A stretch of DNA of 37,419 nucleotides, from the NCBI GenBank assembly GCA_021806135.1, contig JAJZYB010000017.1, forward strand, positions 1 to 37,419. Reading direction: 5' to 3'. Positions 1-7,755 of this stretch are shown here, in pieces (position 1 is the first letter of the stretch; every line of letters starts with the position of its first letter). This DNA comes from Thermoplasmata archaeon. GTDB taxonomy: Archaea > Thermoplasmatota > Thermoplasmata > Lutacidiplasmatales > UBA184. Below the pieces are notes generated by a model. That model had not been told where the DNA came from, ran no database searches, and saw only the letters and a program-made list of their open reading frames with translations. The position numbers and the translations under genes were made by a program.

Positions 1-1446
1 CTATCGTTGACCGAGAGCCTTGCGCCTTGAGGTGAATTCGTCCTCACGATTGAGGATGGATTCCGCCTCGGCCAGGGCGATCGGATCGACCCGCGCAAAC
101 CGCTCTCCGAGGTGAGAGAGCGACCCGTAGACCGTCCGGACGTACCGGGGGTCCTGCAGGTTCCCCGCGACCAGCATCCCGGGCCCTTCCCGCTGCACCT
201 GCCCTTCCCTCCCGTCGTCCCCGGTGATCCTCCGGCACCGGTGGCGCAGCCCGTGGAACTTCCGCTCCGCCGCCCCGTTGGCCCTATGGAACCGACGGAG
301 CTTCCACTTCCCGGCCACCCTCACTCTCACGTTCGGGGCGAACAGTTCCTCGCGGTGAGCCTCAAGCTTGTCGGCGATGGCCACCAGTTGCCGGTGGAAC
401 TCCCGGATTCGAGGCGACCGACTCTTCCTCTTCGCCTCCTCCCTGAGCTTGACCACAATCCAGTCCAGACGCCGGCGCCCGTGCTCCAATCCCTTCTCGG
501 AAAGCGTCCCCCTCGGGCTCAGCGGCACCGGGCCGTTCCGGAACCCCACGGACCTACGGGTCCTCTCGAACCATCGCCACTTCTCCTCCAAGAGCGGGAA
601 GTCCCTGGCGAGCCTGGCCCGGCGCTTCGGCGGCGGGAAGAGGCGGGCGAGCACCTTCTGGAGCGCGAGGTACGGCGCCCCCCTGGCCCGACGGCCCGGA
701 CGGGAGAGCTGGGCTCTCAGCTCTCCCCCGATCTTCTCGCATCGACGGTAGAACTCGAGCGCCTCCCAGAAGAACGGATGCGTGCGACCCTGGGCCTCCT
801 TCTCCCACGCAAGGATCTCCTCGCACCACCGGAGGGTTTGCTGCGCCTCCTCGCTCTTCCCTCTCTCCTTCCGGAGGCGGTGCGCGAGGCGCCGAAGCCG
901 CCCTTTCGCACCGCTCCGGTCCACCTCCTGCTTGAACCGAAGGTAGAGCTTCCCGGCCAAAGCTCCCCCGATGGCTCGCAGCACGTGGAACTGGCAGAGG
1001 AGCAGGTAGACCCCGGGGAAGATCTCGCGGAAGGGGTCGCGGAGCCCGTTGCTGTCGTCCGAGATGCCGGCGAGGGGAGGCCCCAGAGCCGTCCTCAACC
1101 GCTCCAGGTGGGGACGGACCAGGTCCGGGTCCTCCTTCTCGATGGGCGCGGCGAGGAGGGTCCAGCCGGTCCCTCCGCTGTCGTCATCGTCGGTCAGGAC
1201 CAGGGTCATGCTCCCGGCAATCCCGGTGGCGTCCAGGACCAGGATGTAACCCCCGCGTCGGTCCAGTTCCTTCCGCAGGAGCGGGAGGCTCTCCAGATGG
1301 ACCGCGAGGTGGTAGCGGAGGAAGCGGTCGGTGAAACGCTGGACCGTGCGCGGTGGGAGGAGCGGGAGGCCGCGCTCGTGGAGCGCCTTCGCGATCTCCG
1401 AGAGCTGCCGCTGCTCCAGGAACCGAAGGCGCCCGGCCTCCGCCAC
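1..1446 (-). CDS. DDE transposase (ISL3/Mutator-like fold), main ORF
   Basis: This 481-residue protein has the features of a DDE transposase. Asp72 lies in VLDATGIAG, Asp130 in ISDDSNGLRDPF, a Cys151-x2-His154 pair in CQFHVLRAIG, and a probable catalytic Glu394 in ANGAAERKFHGL. The D...CxxH...E order is typical of IS256/ISL3/Mutator-like enzymes. The GTG at 1446 is only the first standard start in frame. The same frame stays open to 1716 and encodes a convincing zinc-ribbon-like domain upstream (VCPTCHRPLTV at about 1600-1623, then WCKLHRHR), yet has no ATG, GTG or TTG there. The functional product may therefore be made by frameshifting from the preceding 107-residue ORF, or the gene may be damaged. 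The stop codon is at positions 1-3. Confidence 0.75.
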   Translation of the reverse strand: MAEAGRLRFLEQRQLSEIAKALHERGLPLLPPRTVQRFTDRFLRYHLAVHLESLPLLRKELDRRGGYILVLDATGIAGSMTLVLTDDDDSGGTGWTLLAAPIEKEDPDLVRPHLERLRTALGPPLAGISDDSNGLRDPFREIFPGVYLLLCQFHVLRAIGGALAGKLYLRFKQEVDRSGAKGRLRRLAHRLRKERGKSEEAQQTLRWCEEILAWEKEAQGRTHPFFWEALEFYRRCEKIGGELRAQLSRPGRRARGAPYLALQKVLARLFPPPKRRARLARDFPLLEEKWRWFERTRRSVGFRNGPVPLSPRGTLSEKGLEHGRRRLDWIVVKLREEAKRKSRSPRIREFHRQLVAIADKLEAHREELFAPNVRVRVAGKWKLRRFHRANGAAERKFHGLRHRCRRITGDDGREGQVQREGPGMLVAGNLQDPRYVRTVYGSLSHLGERFARVDPIALAEAESILNREDEFTSRRKALGQR

Positions 1447-1666
1447 GACGTCGAAGGCGAAGGGGCTCTTCTCCGGGGTGAGGGGCGGCGGGTGGAAGAC
1501 ACGGTGCCGGTGTAGCTTGCACCAGGGGGTGACCTCGTCGATGGTCCGCTTCCCGTGCAGGGTCCAGATGTCGTGAGTGAAGAGGTCGCGGACCGTGAGA
1601 GGGCGATGACACGTCGGGCAGACCTTCTGCTTCGGTTCGTTCCGGAGTGGCGCGAGGGGCCCGGGA

Positions 1667-1990
1667 TCACTCGACGCGCAGAGCGAGACGCCGGAGGGGG
1701 GGGTTGTTGAGGAGCATCAACTGGCGGGGCCGGAACGGAACGTCGAGGCCGAGGTCCTTGAGCTTGCCCATGGCCTCGGTCGGGGAGACCGGCTCGGCGA
1801 CGATGGCGGCCACCTTGCGGGCGAGGGACGGGTCGAGGGGGAAGGTCCGCTGGTGGGGGTTGGTGCCGAGGTACTCGAGGACTCTCTCTCGGGATCGCCC
1901 CTTCTCGTCCCGATAGGCCTCGCACCGGTACCAGTAGACCTGCTCCGTCCCATCGGCGAGCGTTCGGGGCTTCCGCTTCAGATAGGCCAT
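1667..1990 (-). CDS. Short protein upstream of the transposase (IS1634-type N-terminal-like)
   Basis: This 107-residue protein begins MAYLKRKPRT and continues VYWYRCEAYRDEKG and RERVLEYLG. That pattern resembles the N-terminal segment of IS1634-type transposases, where a basic beta-rich stretch precedes the catalytic domain. It ends in LRRLALRVE. Its stop codon (1667-1669) overlaps the open frame of the downstream transposase, offset by one base. The start is supported by a TATA-like element about 25 bases upstream (2011-2020), and the palindrome at 1991-2013 abuts the ATG. It could be a separate accessory protein or the first half of a frameshifted transposase. The family assignment is by eye and moderate. 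Confidence 0.6.
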   Translation of the reverse strand: MAYLKRKPRTLADGTEQVYWYRCEAYRDEKGRSRERVLEYLGTNPHQRTFPLDPSLARKVAAIVAEPVSPTEAMGKLKDLGLDVPFRPRQLMLLNNPPLRRLALRVE

Positions 1991-2013
1991 GTACGTCCCA
2001 TAGTGGGACGTAC
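1991..2013. promoter_or_regulatory. Perfect 10-bp-arm palindrome at transposase start
   Basis: The arms GTACGTCCCA and TGGGACGTAC are perfect inverted repeats separated by TAG. The palindrome directly abuts the ATG of the first transposase ORF and overlaps the TATA-like element on its outer side. It is well placed to act as an operator controlling initiation of a leaderless transcript. It could also be a subterminal transposase-binding site. Both roles are inferred from position only. Confidence 0.6.
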
Positions 2014-2020
2014 TTAATAG
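2011..2020 (-). promoter_or_regulatory. TATA-like element for the transposase ORFs
   Basis: The minus strand reads CTATTAAGTA here, an AT-rich island in a GC-rich setting. Its centre lies about 25 bases from the ATG at 1990, the spacing expected for an archaeal leaderless transcript. Confidence 0.5.
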
Positions 2021-2047
2021 GCCTTCCGGTCGAGGTGAATCGCCGGA

Positions 2048-2584
2048 TCAGTGGGCCGTACGAGTGGCTAAGCAAGCGCAGCGGTCAACAAAAGCCTCGG
2101 GAGGGGCCAGGGACCGTCGGATCCGTGCCTCGAGATGCTCCGGGGCGAGCACGCCGACCGCCCGGTCCACCAACCGGCCCTCACGGAAGAACAAGAGCGT
2201 GGGGATGCTCTGCACGCCCCAGCCCGCCGCGAGGCCGGGCTCCTCGTCGGTGTTCACCTTCCCGAAAGCGACCCCCGGCCAGAACCGCACGCTCATCCGC
2301 TCGACCACCGGGCTCAGCGCCCGGCAGGGTCCGCACCACGGGGCCCATAGGTCCAGCACCACCCGGGGATGGCCCTTGAGAAAGGGACCCACCGTCCCCT
2401 GGTTCAGCGAAGTCACCCCGGGTCCGTCCGGGACCCGGGAGCCCCCGCCGACGGGCTGGGGGCGGGCCACCGAAGCCTTGAGCTCCTGCACCAGCTGGGC
2501 CCGGATCCGGTCGAGTTCGGGGTCCTCCTCGGGCCCAGGACCCCTGGCCTTCGTCCCGACGGACCCCTTGAAGACCTCGGTCAT
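2048..2584 (-). CDS. Thioredoxin-domain protein
   Basis: This 178-residue cytosolic thiol-disulfide oxidoreductase has the active site APWCGPC at residues 81-87 (Cys84 and Cys87). The cis-proline motif SIPT is at 126-129, and LLFFREGRLVDRAVG fits the last strands of the thioredoxin fold. Ordinary thioredoxins are about 105-110 residues. Here an extra hydrophilic N-terminal stretch of about 55 residues (EEDPELDRIRAQLVQELKAS) precedes the fold, a longer arrangement also seen in some archaeal and actinobacterial thioredoxins. No signal peptide is visible, so it is probably cytoplasmic. A TATA-like CTTATGG lies about 40 bases upstream of the ATG. The redox partner is not encoded nearby. Confidence 0.93.
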   Translation of the reverse strand: MTEVFKGSVGTKARGPGPEEDPELDRIRAQLVQELKASVARPQPVGGGSRVPDGPGVTSLNQGTVGPFLKGHPRVVLDLWAPWCGPCRALSPVVERMSVRFWPGVAFGKVNTDEEPGLAAGWGVQSIPTLLFFREGRLVDRAVGVLAPEHLEARIRRSLAPPEAFVDRCACLATRTAH

Positions 2585-2876
2585 TGGGTCCCCGCGCTTC
2601 GTCCCCCCTCACCGCTGGGAGACCATAAGGATAGAGACCAGGCCGCCAGCACAGGGGGGTCCCGGAACCTCTCGCGAGGCCCCGACCCCCGGGCTGCGCG
2701 GATCCCGGCGTGGACGGGACACGCGGGCCCCCATTCCGTGTGTGGCTGCCAACGGAGCGAGGGGGTCGCCACGACCCGCGGAACGGTGCCCTGGGTGGGA
2801 TGGCCGGCGGTCCCGGCTGGACCAAGCCTCTTATGCCCGTCGATGGCTATGATGGCCCCTGGGAGAACCATCACCG
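2585..2876. other. Divergent intergenic region, thioredoxin / GvpD-like ATPase
   Basis: This stretch of about 290 bases lies between two divergent genes. TATA-like sequences are visible for each direction (CCATAAGGATA near 2622-2632 read in reverse for thioredoxin, CTTATG near 2830 for the ATPase). No RNA gene or protein-coding pattern was recognised. Confidence 0.4.
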
Positions 2877-4424
2877 ATGATGCCGGACTGGATGGCTCTG
2901 GGCCCGCTTCGCTCCACGGAGGAGGCGCTACCCCGGGAGCTACGAGACTTTCTGCACCTTCCAGGCCCGCAGACGCTGCTGGTCCGGGGCCCGCCAGGCT
3001 CGGGAAAGTCCACCCTCGCCCTGGGATTGGCCTCCACCTTCCCAGGAGCGAGGGTGTTCGTCAGCAGCCGGGTCAGCCGCTCGAAGCTGCTCCTGCAGTA
3101 CCCCTGGGTCGGTGGACTGCTGGGCCATGGCTTGGAGGTCATTGATTCCACGAGCTATCCGGGCAGCATCCAGCACGCTCTCCAGGCCTTGACCGCGTCC
3201 CGTTCCGTGGTGAGCCCCAGCCGCGAGGAAGAGGGAGAGATGGCCGGCTTCCTCTGGCTTCCCCCGGCCCTCCAGGAGGCGTGGAGCCGGCTCGACCCGA
3301 AGGTTCCCACCGTGGTGGTCGTGGACTCCTGGGACGCGCTGATCCAGCAGTACCTGAACCCGGTCTCCCGCGACGAAGGATCCCCGGTCCCCGACCGGTC
3401 GGACCTGGAGAGGATGCTCCTGAACCTGATGACCCGGGGCCGTGTCCACCTGGTGATCGTCCAGGAGACCGACCGGCAAGGTCCCCTCGACTATCTCGTC
3501 GACGGGATCGTCACCACCTACCGGGAAGACTTCGAGGGCCGGCTGGAACGATGGCTCCAGCTGCCCAAGCTCCGTGGAGTCCCCGTGCTCGACGACCGCC
3601 ACCCCTTCACCCTGGCGGGGGCCCGGTTCGAGGCCATCGGGCCGTACCCTCCAGCCTACCGGTTCCAACGGCTGGCGTGGTCCCCGGACCCCGAACCCAA
3701 GGCAGAGGGCCTCTGGCCAGGCTCACGGGCCTTCGTGGAAGCCTTCGGCCGTCTGCCGACCGGAGCGGTAACCGTCCTGGAGACGGACCCGACAGTCCCC
3801 TCCAGCGCGACGAGTCTGCTCCTCGGTCCGGTCCTGGCCCATGTGGTCTCCCTGGGTGGGAACGCCCTGGTCTTTCCCTCCATGGCCCTTCCGGATACGA
3901 TCTACCAGCTCGGACGCCAGGCCTTCTCCCACGAGGTCCTTGCCCGACACCTCCGGATCCTCACCGCCTCCCCGCCACTGCGACCGACCCCTGAGCTCGA
4001 CGCGGTGCTCGTCCCCTTGGAGGCGGCCACGGGCGTCAATCCTCTCGCTCCCCGGTACCCGGGGAACCTCCAGTTCATCCACCAGGCGATCTCGGAAGGG
4101 CATCCCGCCCTGGGCATTGTCTCCACCGTTTGCCTCCGGGAGCTCAACCAGGTCACCCCCCGGCCCTACCTGCCCGAGTCCTTCCCGGTCATCCTGCAGA
4201 CGTACCTGAAGGTCGGGACGACCCACATGATCCTGGTCGGGCCTCGTGGCGACCCCTTCCTGTCGGCCGTGGCCGGGAGCGCCACCACCGTCATCCGGAT
4301 GGCGGACCGCCACGGGAGGGTCTTCCTCTACGGAGAGGTCCCCCGGACCCGGGGACAGGTCCTGCGGCCCAACGACCGCGACGAGGGGAACGGCGAACCG
4401 TACGATCTCACGCCGGTGCTCTGA
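2877..4424 (+). CDS. GvpD/KaiC-like RecA-fold P-loop ATPase
   Basis: This 515-residue protein has a Walker A motif, GPPGSGKST (residues 39-46 region), and a Walker B strand, VPTVVVVDSWDAL, with Asp150. The layout, a RecA-fold domain with Walker A near the N-terminus and a long second domain, resembles the archaeal GvpD/KaiC-like ATPase group that is abundant in Euryarchaeota and Thermoplasmata. GvpD itself regulates gas-vesicle genes in haloarchaea, but no gas-vesicle gene is present here, so the name is structural only. The second half (about residues 230-515) contains a degenerate RecA-like segment (LLLGPVLAHVVSLGGNALVFPS) without a clear second P-loop. An in-frame stop at 2850-2852 limits the start to 2877 or the next codon, also ATG. 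It converges on rpoD with a 15-base gap. Confidence 0.75.
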   Translation: MMPDWMALGPLRSTEEALPRELRDFLHLPGPQTLLVRGPPGSGKSTLALGLASTFPGARVFVSSRVSRSKLLLQYPWVGGLLGHGLEVIDSTSYPGSIQHALQALTASRSVVSPSREEEGEMAGFLWLPPALQEAWSRLDPKVPTVVVVDSWDALIQQYLNPVSRDEGSPVPDRSDLERMLLNLMTRGRVHLVIVQETDRQGPLDYLVDGIVTTYREDFEGRLERWLQLPKLRGVPVLDDRHPFTLAGARFEAIGPYPPAYRFQRLAWSPDPEPKAEGLWPGSRAFVEAFGRLPTGAVTVLETDPTVPSSATSLLLGPVLAHVVSLGGNALVFPSMALPDTIYQLGRQAFSHEVLARHLRILTASPPLRPTPELDAVLVPLEAATGVNPLAPRYPGNLQFIHQAISEGHPALGIVSTVCLRELNQVTPRPYLPESFPVILQTYLKVGTTHMILVGPRGDPFLSAVAGSATTVIRMADRHGRVFLYGEVPRTRGQVLRPNDRDEGNGEPYDLTPVL

Positions 4425-4439
4425 CCGGTCCCCCCCGGC

Positions 4440-5285
4440 TCAGGGGATGGCCAGAACGGCTTCCCGAAGCTCCGAGAAGCGTTCCTTGAGGTTCCCCAGG
4501 GCGAAGCGGAGGGCCTCCCGGGGGGTCATCGAACTGTCCGTCTCGAACTGGAAGTGGAACTTGGTCTCGTCCGCGGAAACGGTCACGCTGCCATGTTCGC
4601 AGGCCTCCTCACATGCGCCGCAGAAGATGCAGTCATCCTCCCGGACCACCTTGAGCTTCCCTTCCTCGAACCGGAAGACCCCGGGCGGACAGACTCCGGG
4701 GACCTTCTTCAGGCAGGCGTCAGAGCAATCCTTGGTCCGGGCCACCTTCACCCGGGGCTGCTCGTGGTAGCCCACGGCGTTCGCCACCTGCCACTTGGAG
4801 TGCTCCCGGGCCGTCCCGAGGATGGCCGTGGCGTAGGCCAGGAGCGCCTGGTTCGCGCCCAGGCGGACCACAGGGATGTCCGGTTCATGGACCGCCAGGT
4901 GCGGATCCCCGAGGGGGACCACGTCCTGGGAATAGACCGTGCAGGGTCCCTTTCGGTCGATGGCGTAGACGATCTGGCAGTTGGGGCACCCCTCGCCCTT
5001 GCAGGCGCACTCGGCCTTGAAGCGGAACTGCTTGAGATCGGTGGGGATCGGCAGGAGACCGAGCCGAAGGGCGATGGACTCGTCGAAGAGGCTCGTGGCC
5101 GAGTCGTAGTCCTTCGCCTTCGCCTCATCGCGGATGGACCCGAGGTGGAACTCCACGTCATCCACGGCCATCTTCGGGACGTCGGAGAGGAGGACTCGCC
5201 GGATGGCGTTCACCTGGGCGGCCGTGGTCCCCTCCAGGAAGAGGCGCAAGCGCCGGTCCCGAAGCTCCCGTACCGTGACCTCCAT
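4440..5285 (-). CDS. rpoD: DNA-directed RNA polymerase subunit D
   Basis: This 281-residue archaeal homologue of eukaryotic Rpb3 and bacterial alpha forms the D/L platform on which the polymerase assembles. The conserved N-terminal NAIRRVLLSDVPKMAVDDVEF (first 20 residues shown as NAIRRVLLSDVPKMAVDDVE) and RLGLLPIPTD are clear. A C-x-C-x4-C-x2-C loop (Cys93, 95, 100, 103) matches the zinc loop of Rpb3. A ferredoxin-like insert follows: Cys187-x3-Cys191-x7-Cys199-Pro and Cys219-x2-Cys222-x2-Cys225-x3-Cys229. That gives seven cysteines, enough for one complete [4Fe-4S] site plus an incomplete second. The ATG at 5285 is the start because MEVTVRELRD matches the family start. The gene is the last in the S13-S4-S11-rpoD operon. 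The usual followers L18e, L13 and S9 are absent here. Confidence 0.97.
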   Translation of the reverse strand: MEVTVRELRDRRLRLFLEGTTAAQVNAIRRVLLSDVPKMAVDDVEFHLGSIRDEAKAKDYDSATSLFDESIALRLGLLPIPTDLKQFRFKAECACKGEGCPNCQIVYAIDRKGPCTVYSQDVVPLGDPHLAVHEPDIPVVRLGANQALLAYATAILGTAREHSKWQVANAVGYHEQPRVKVARTKDCSDACLKKVPGVCPPGVFRFEEGKLKVVREDDCIFCGACEEACEHGSVTVSADETKFHFQFETDSSMTPREALRFALGNLKERFSELREAVLAIP

Positions 5286-5302
5286 GGATGCTCCTTGGGG
5301 TC

Positions 5303-5686
5303 CTACACCCGGCGGCCCCGGCGCCCCCCCTTCGGCTTCGTGCCGTCGTGGGGGATCGGGGTGACATCCTCGATCCGGCCGATGATCAAGCCAGCACGCG
5401 CCAGCGCCCGGATGGCGGCTTGGGCCCCCGGGCCCGGCGAACGGGAGCGGTTCCCACCCGGGGCCCGTACCCGAACGTGGACCGTGTCGTAACCCTTCTC
5501 CCGGATCTCGGAGGCGACCTGGTCGGCGGCCCTCATGGCCGCGTAGGGGCTCGATTCGTCCCGGGCCGCCTTGACCACCATCCCTCCCGTGGCCTTGGCG
5601 AGGGTCTCGGCCCCCGTGACATCGGTCACCAGGATGTGGATGTTGTTGTACGAGGCATAGATGTGCGCGATCCCGATCTTCGCCAT
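5303..5686 (-). CDS. rps11: Small ribosomal subunit protein uS11
   Basis: This 127-residue S11 protein of the 30S platform binds 16S rRNA near the E site. It begins [19 protein letters not shown], has the typical [15 protein letters not shown] and [10 protein letters not shown] stretches, and ends with the family's basic tail [17 protein letters not shown]. Length matches archaeal S11. Its ATG overlaps the stop codon of rps4 (ATGA), so the two are probably translationally coupled. It is followed 17 bases later by rpoD. Confidence 0.98.
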   Translation of the reverse strand: MAKIGIAHIYASYNNIHILVTDVTGAETLAKATGGMVVKAARDESSPYAAMRAADQVASEIREKGYDTVHVRVRAPGGNRSRSPGPGAQAAIRALARAGLIIGRIEDVTPIPHDGTKPKGGRRGRRV

Positions 5687-6282
5687 CAGACGCCTCCTGG
5701 CGCCGGGGCGGTCGGCCCCTCCACCGGCACCGCCGGGGCGGCCTGGGCCTTCTCCCGGAGCGCGGTCCGCAGGGAATGGCCCTCATCCCCGAGAGGGCTC
5801 GAGACGTCATAGGCGATCTGGATCTCCTCCTCCCGCCGCACCAGGTAGCCCGGACGGGTGACCCGGTGGTCCCCCACCCCCACGTGCCCATGCACGATGA
5901 GTTGCCGGGCCTGGGACACGGAACCGGCCAGGCCCTTCACGTAGGCGAGCCACTGGAGCCGACGCTGGAGCAGATCCGGCACGGACAGGGCGAGGACGTC
6001 ATCCAAAGTGGGGGACGCCGCCTGCAGAAGCCCCTGCCGGGAGAGCCGGGCCAACAAGAGGACCATCTCCTTCTCCGCCTGGGGCTCGCGGGCCCGCACC
6101 CGTGCCTGCAGCTGGCGGGCTTGCCGGCGGATGTCCCGAAGCTGGCTCTGGGCCTTCCAGAGCTCCCGCTTGTTCTTCAGCCCGTACTTCACCAACAGCT
6201 TCCGCTCCTCGTCCATCCGGACCTGTTCCCACGGATGTTTCGGCGTGTCGTAGGACCGCCGGGCAAATTTCGGATCTCCCAT
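5686..6282 (-). CDS. rps4: Small ribosomal subunit protein uS4
   Basis: This 198-residue S4 is a primary 16S rRNA binding protein of the 30S body. The start [20 protein letters not shown] is characteristic of archaeal and eukaryotic (S9e) forms. An S4 RNA-binding domain covers about residues 105-165 ([20 protein letters not shown], then [20 protein letters not shown]). The C-terminal tail is rich in alanine and proline ([17 protein letters not shown]). It sits between rps13 (30-base gap) and rps11 (ATGA overlap). Confidence 0.98.
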   Translation of the reverse strand: MGDPKFARRSYDTPKHPWEQVRMDEERKLLVKYGLKNKRELWKAQSQLRDIRRQARQLQARVRAREPQAEKEMVLLLARLSRQGLLQAASPTLDDVLALSVPDLLQRRLQWLAYVKGLAGSVSQARQLIVHGHVGVGDHRVTRPGYLVRREEEIQIAYDVSSPLGDEGHSLRTALREKAQAAPAVPVEGPTAPAPGGV

Positions 6283-6312
6283 GCTTCCGTTCCCCCGTGA
6301 GGCCTCGGCGCC

Positions 6313-6783
6313 TTAGGCCTTCCCCTTTCCCTCGCCGCCGGCCGGCTTCTTGGCGGCCCCGGCTTCCTGGGCGGCCTTCTTGACGACCCCCGTGGCCGTT
6401 CCGGTCCGTCCGTTCGACTTCGTCCGCTGTCCACGGACCTTCTGGCCCCGCTCGTGCCGGATCCCCCGGTACGACCGGATCATCTTCATCTGGTTCACGT
6501 CGTCCCGCCCGCTGGTCTCCAGATCTGTGGAAAGCAGGTGCCGGGTCTCCCCGGTCCCCCGGTCGAACGGCCGGTTGGTCATCCAGGGGGGAAGCTTCGA
6601 CGCCAGCCCGAGAAGCATGGACTCCAAGGCTTCCGTCTGGGGTTCCGGCAGGTTCCCCAGCATCTCCGTCGGGTTCACTTCCATGAAATGGGTGGCCGCC
6701 TCGGCCACGCGTAGCCCCACCCCCGGGATCCCCGTCAACGCCAGGATCACCTGACGCTTGCCGTCCAAGTCGGTGTTCGCCAT
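6313..6783 (-). CDS. rps13: Small ribosomal subunit protein uS13
   Basis: From the ATG at 6783 this is a 156-residue S13, the 30S head protein that contacts tRNA and the 50S subunit. It has ANTDLDGKRQVILALTGIPG and the C-terminal basic SYRGIRHERGQKVRGQRTK typical of archaeal and eukaryotic S13/S18e. The C-terminus is extended and lysine/alanine-rich. The true start is probably further upstream. The same frame continues without a stop to 7050 and encodes NPDFRYIVR directly before the ATG, which matches the conserved archaeal N-terminus, preceded by a lysine/proline-rich stretch. No ATG, GTG or TTG exists in that extension. The frame runs back to the stop codon of the rsmC-like gene. A GTG at 7030 lies one base out of frame. 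A TATA-like TTAAGTA is at 7041-7047. Confidence 0.93.
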   Translation of the reverse strand: MANTDLDGKRQVILALTGIPGVGLRVAEAATHFMEVNPTEMLGNLPEPQTEALESMLLGLASKLPPWMTNRPFDRGTGETRHLLSTDLETSGRDDVNQMKMIRSYRGIRHERGQKVRGQRTKSNGRTGTATGVVKKAAQEAGAAKKPAGGEGKGKA

Positions 6784-7050
6784 CCGGACAATGTAGCGGA
6801 AGTCGGGGTTCGCGGCGATGGCCTTCTCCTTGGCCGAGACGGTCGGAGCGGTCTTCCCGGGAGGCGCCTTCCCCCCCTTCTTCTCCGCGCCCTTGCCCTT
6901 CTTGCCCGGGCGTTCCTCGGCTGGGGAAGGAGCTTCGGCCGGGGTCGCGGCCTCGGGCTTCTCCCCTTCCTTGTTCTTCGGCGCCGTCTTCCCTCCGGTC
7001 TTTCCCCTCTTGTGGAGGCGGCTCGGGCACCCAGGTCTGCTACTTAACTC

Positions 7051-7755
7051 TTAGCCCGATCCCGCGTCTACCCCGCCGCTCGAAACCCCCCGCGAACCGT
7101 CCACCCGGGGGTCCCGGGCCTCCAAGACCCGGTACCCTCCACCCCGGGAAAGGACCTCGATCCGGGCGAAGAGCCCCTCCAGCCAGCGCTGGTAATAACG
7201 GATCCCTTGGTTCCCTTTACCCACGATCAGGAGCCGCCCTCCCTCCGAAAGGTGGGCGGGCGCCCCGGCGAGGGCCTCTTCCACCAACGCCCGGCCAGCG
7301 TGGTAAGGCGGGTTCGAGGCGATCAGGTCGAACCGATCCTCTCCGACAGGGACGTAGAGCGAGCCCTGCCGTACCTCGGCATTCCGCACTCCGTTCATCT
7401 TCAGGTTCTCCCGGGAAAGGCTCACCGCCCGGTGGTTGGGGTCCACCATGACCACCGAGCCCTCCGGTGCTCCCAGGGCGGCAGCCAACCCGATCGGGCC
7501 CCAGCCGCAGCCCAGGTCCAGGACGCGGTCGCGCTTGCCCAGGGTCATGTTCTCGATGAGGAGGGCCGTCCCGGGGTCGAGGCCTGCCGATCCGAAGACC
7601 CCGGAGTCGGTCACGCAGGTGAGGATGCGCCCCCGGTAGAGGAATCGGAGGGTCCGGCGGCGGTGGACGGCGCGGGGCCTTTCGGAGAAATAGTGCTGGA
7701 AGGCCACCGCCTCCCCGCCGGGGAATGGGGGACCGGCCGCGTCCTGGCGCGGCAT
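7051..7755 (-). CDS. RsmC/TrmN-like class I SAM-dependent methyltransferase
   Basis: This 234-residue methyltransferase has SAM motif I VLDLGCGWGPIGL (residues 78-90) and the N-methyltransferase motif SNPPYHAG (147-154). NPPY indicates methylation of an exocyclic or ring nitrogen, usually in RNA. HYFSERP and FLTDSGVF-like segments (here CVTDSGVFGSAGLDPGT) match the RsmC/MTS family, whose bacterial member makes m2G1207 in 16S rRNA. Linkage to ribosomal protein genes fits an rRNA or tRNA substrate, but the target is not proven. I chose ATG 7755 because homology begins just after it. An open frame continues to 7908 but looks non-coding. A TATA-like TTCTTAGAAG lies about 20 bases upstream. Its TAA is directly in phase with the rps13 upstream frame. 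Confidence 0.85.
   Translation of the reverse strand: MPRQDAAGPPFPGGEAVAFQHYFSERPRAVHRRRTLRFLYRGRILTCVTDSGVFGSAGLDPGTALLIENMTLGKRDRVLDLGCGWGPIGLAAALGAPEGSVVMVDPNHRAVSLSRENLKMNGVRNAEVRQGSLYVPVGEDRFDLIASNPPYHAGRALVEEALAGAPAHLSEGGRLLIVGKGNQGIRYYQRWLEGLFARIEVLSRGGGYRVLEARDPRVDGSRGVSSGGVDAGSG

Larger units (their letters stand above)
1..2020 (-). mobile_element. Insertion-sequence-like element, promoter-proximal part
   Basis: Two overlapping minus-strand ORFs, a 107-residue first protein and a large DDE transposase, lie behind a palindromic promoter region at the right side. The transposase stop codon is the first three bases of the window, so the far end of the element lies outside. I could not define terminal inverted repeats or a target duplication. 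The 2020 boundary is the TATA-like element, not a proven element end. The neighbouring thioredoxin gene begins (3' end) at 2048 and is intact, so the element probably ends between about 2014 and 2047. Confidence 0.5.

Noticed and set aside
112-1515. A 467-codon plus-strand frame antisense to the transposase
   Set aside because: It is the mirror of a GC-rich coding region, while the minus-strand product has a clear DDE triad.
1206-2075. A 289-codon minus-strand frame across the transposase region
   Set aside because: It is in a different frame from both transposase ORFs, and its product is Arg/Ser/Pro-rich noise.
4440-5891. A 483-codon frame extending rpoD upstream across rps11
   Set aside because: The residues before MEVTVRELRD are low-complexity Arg/Gly/Pro and overlap intact rps11 in another frame.
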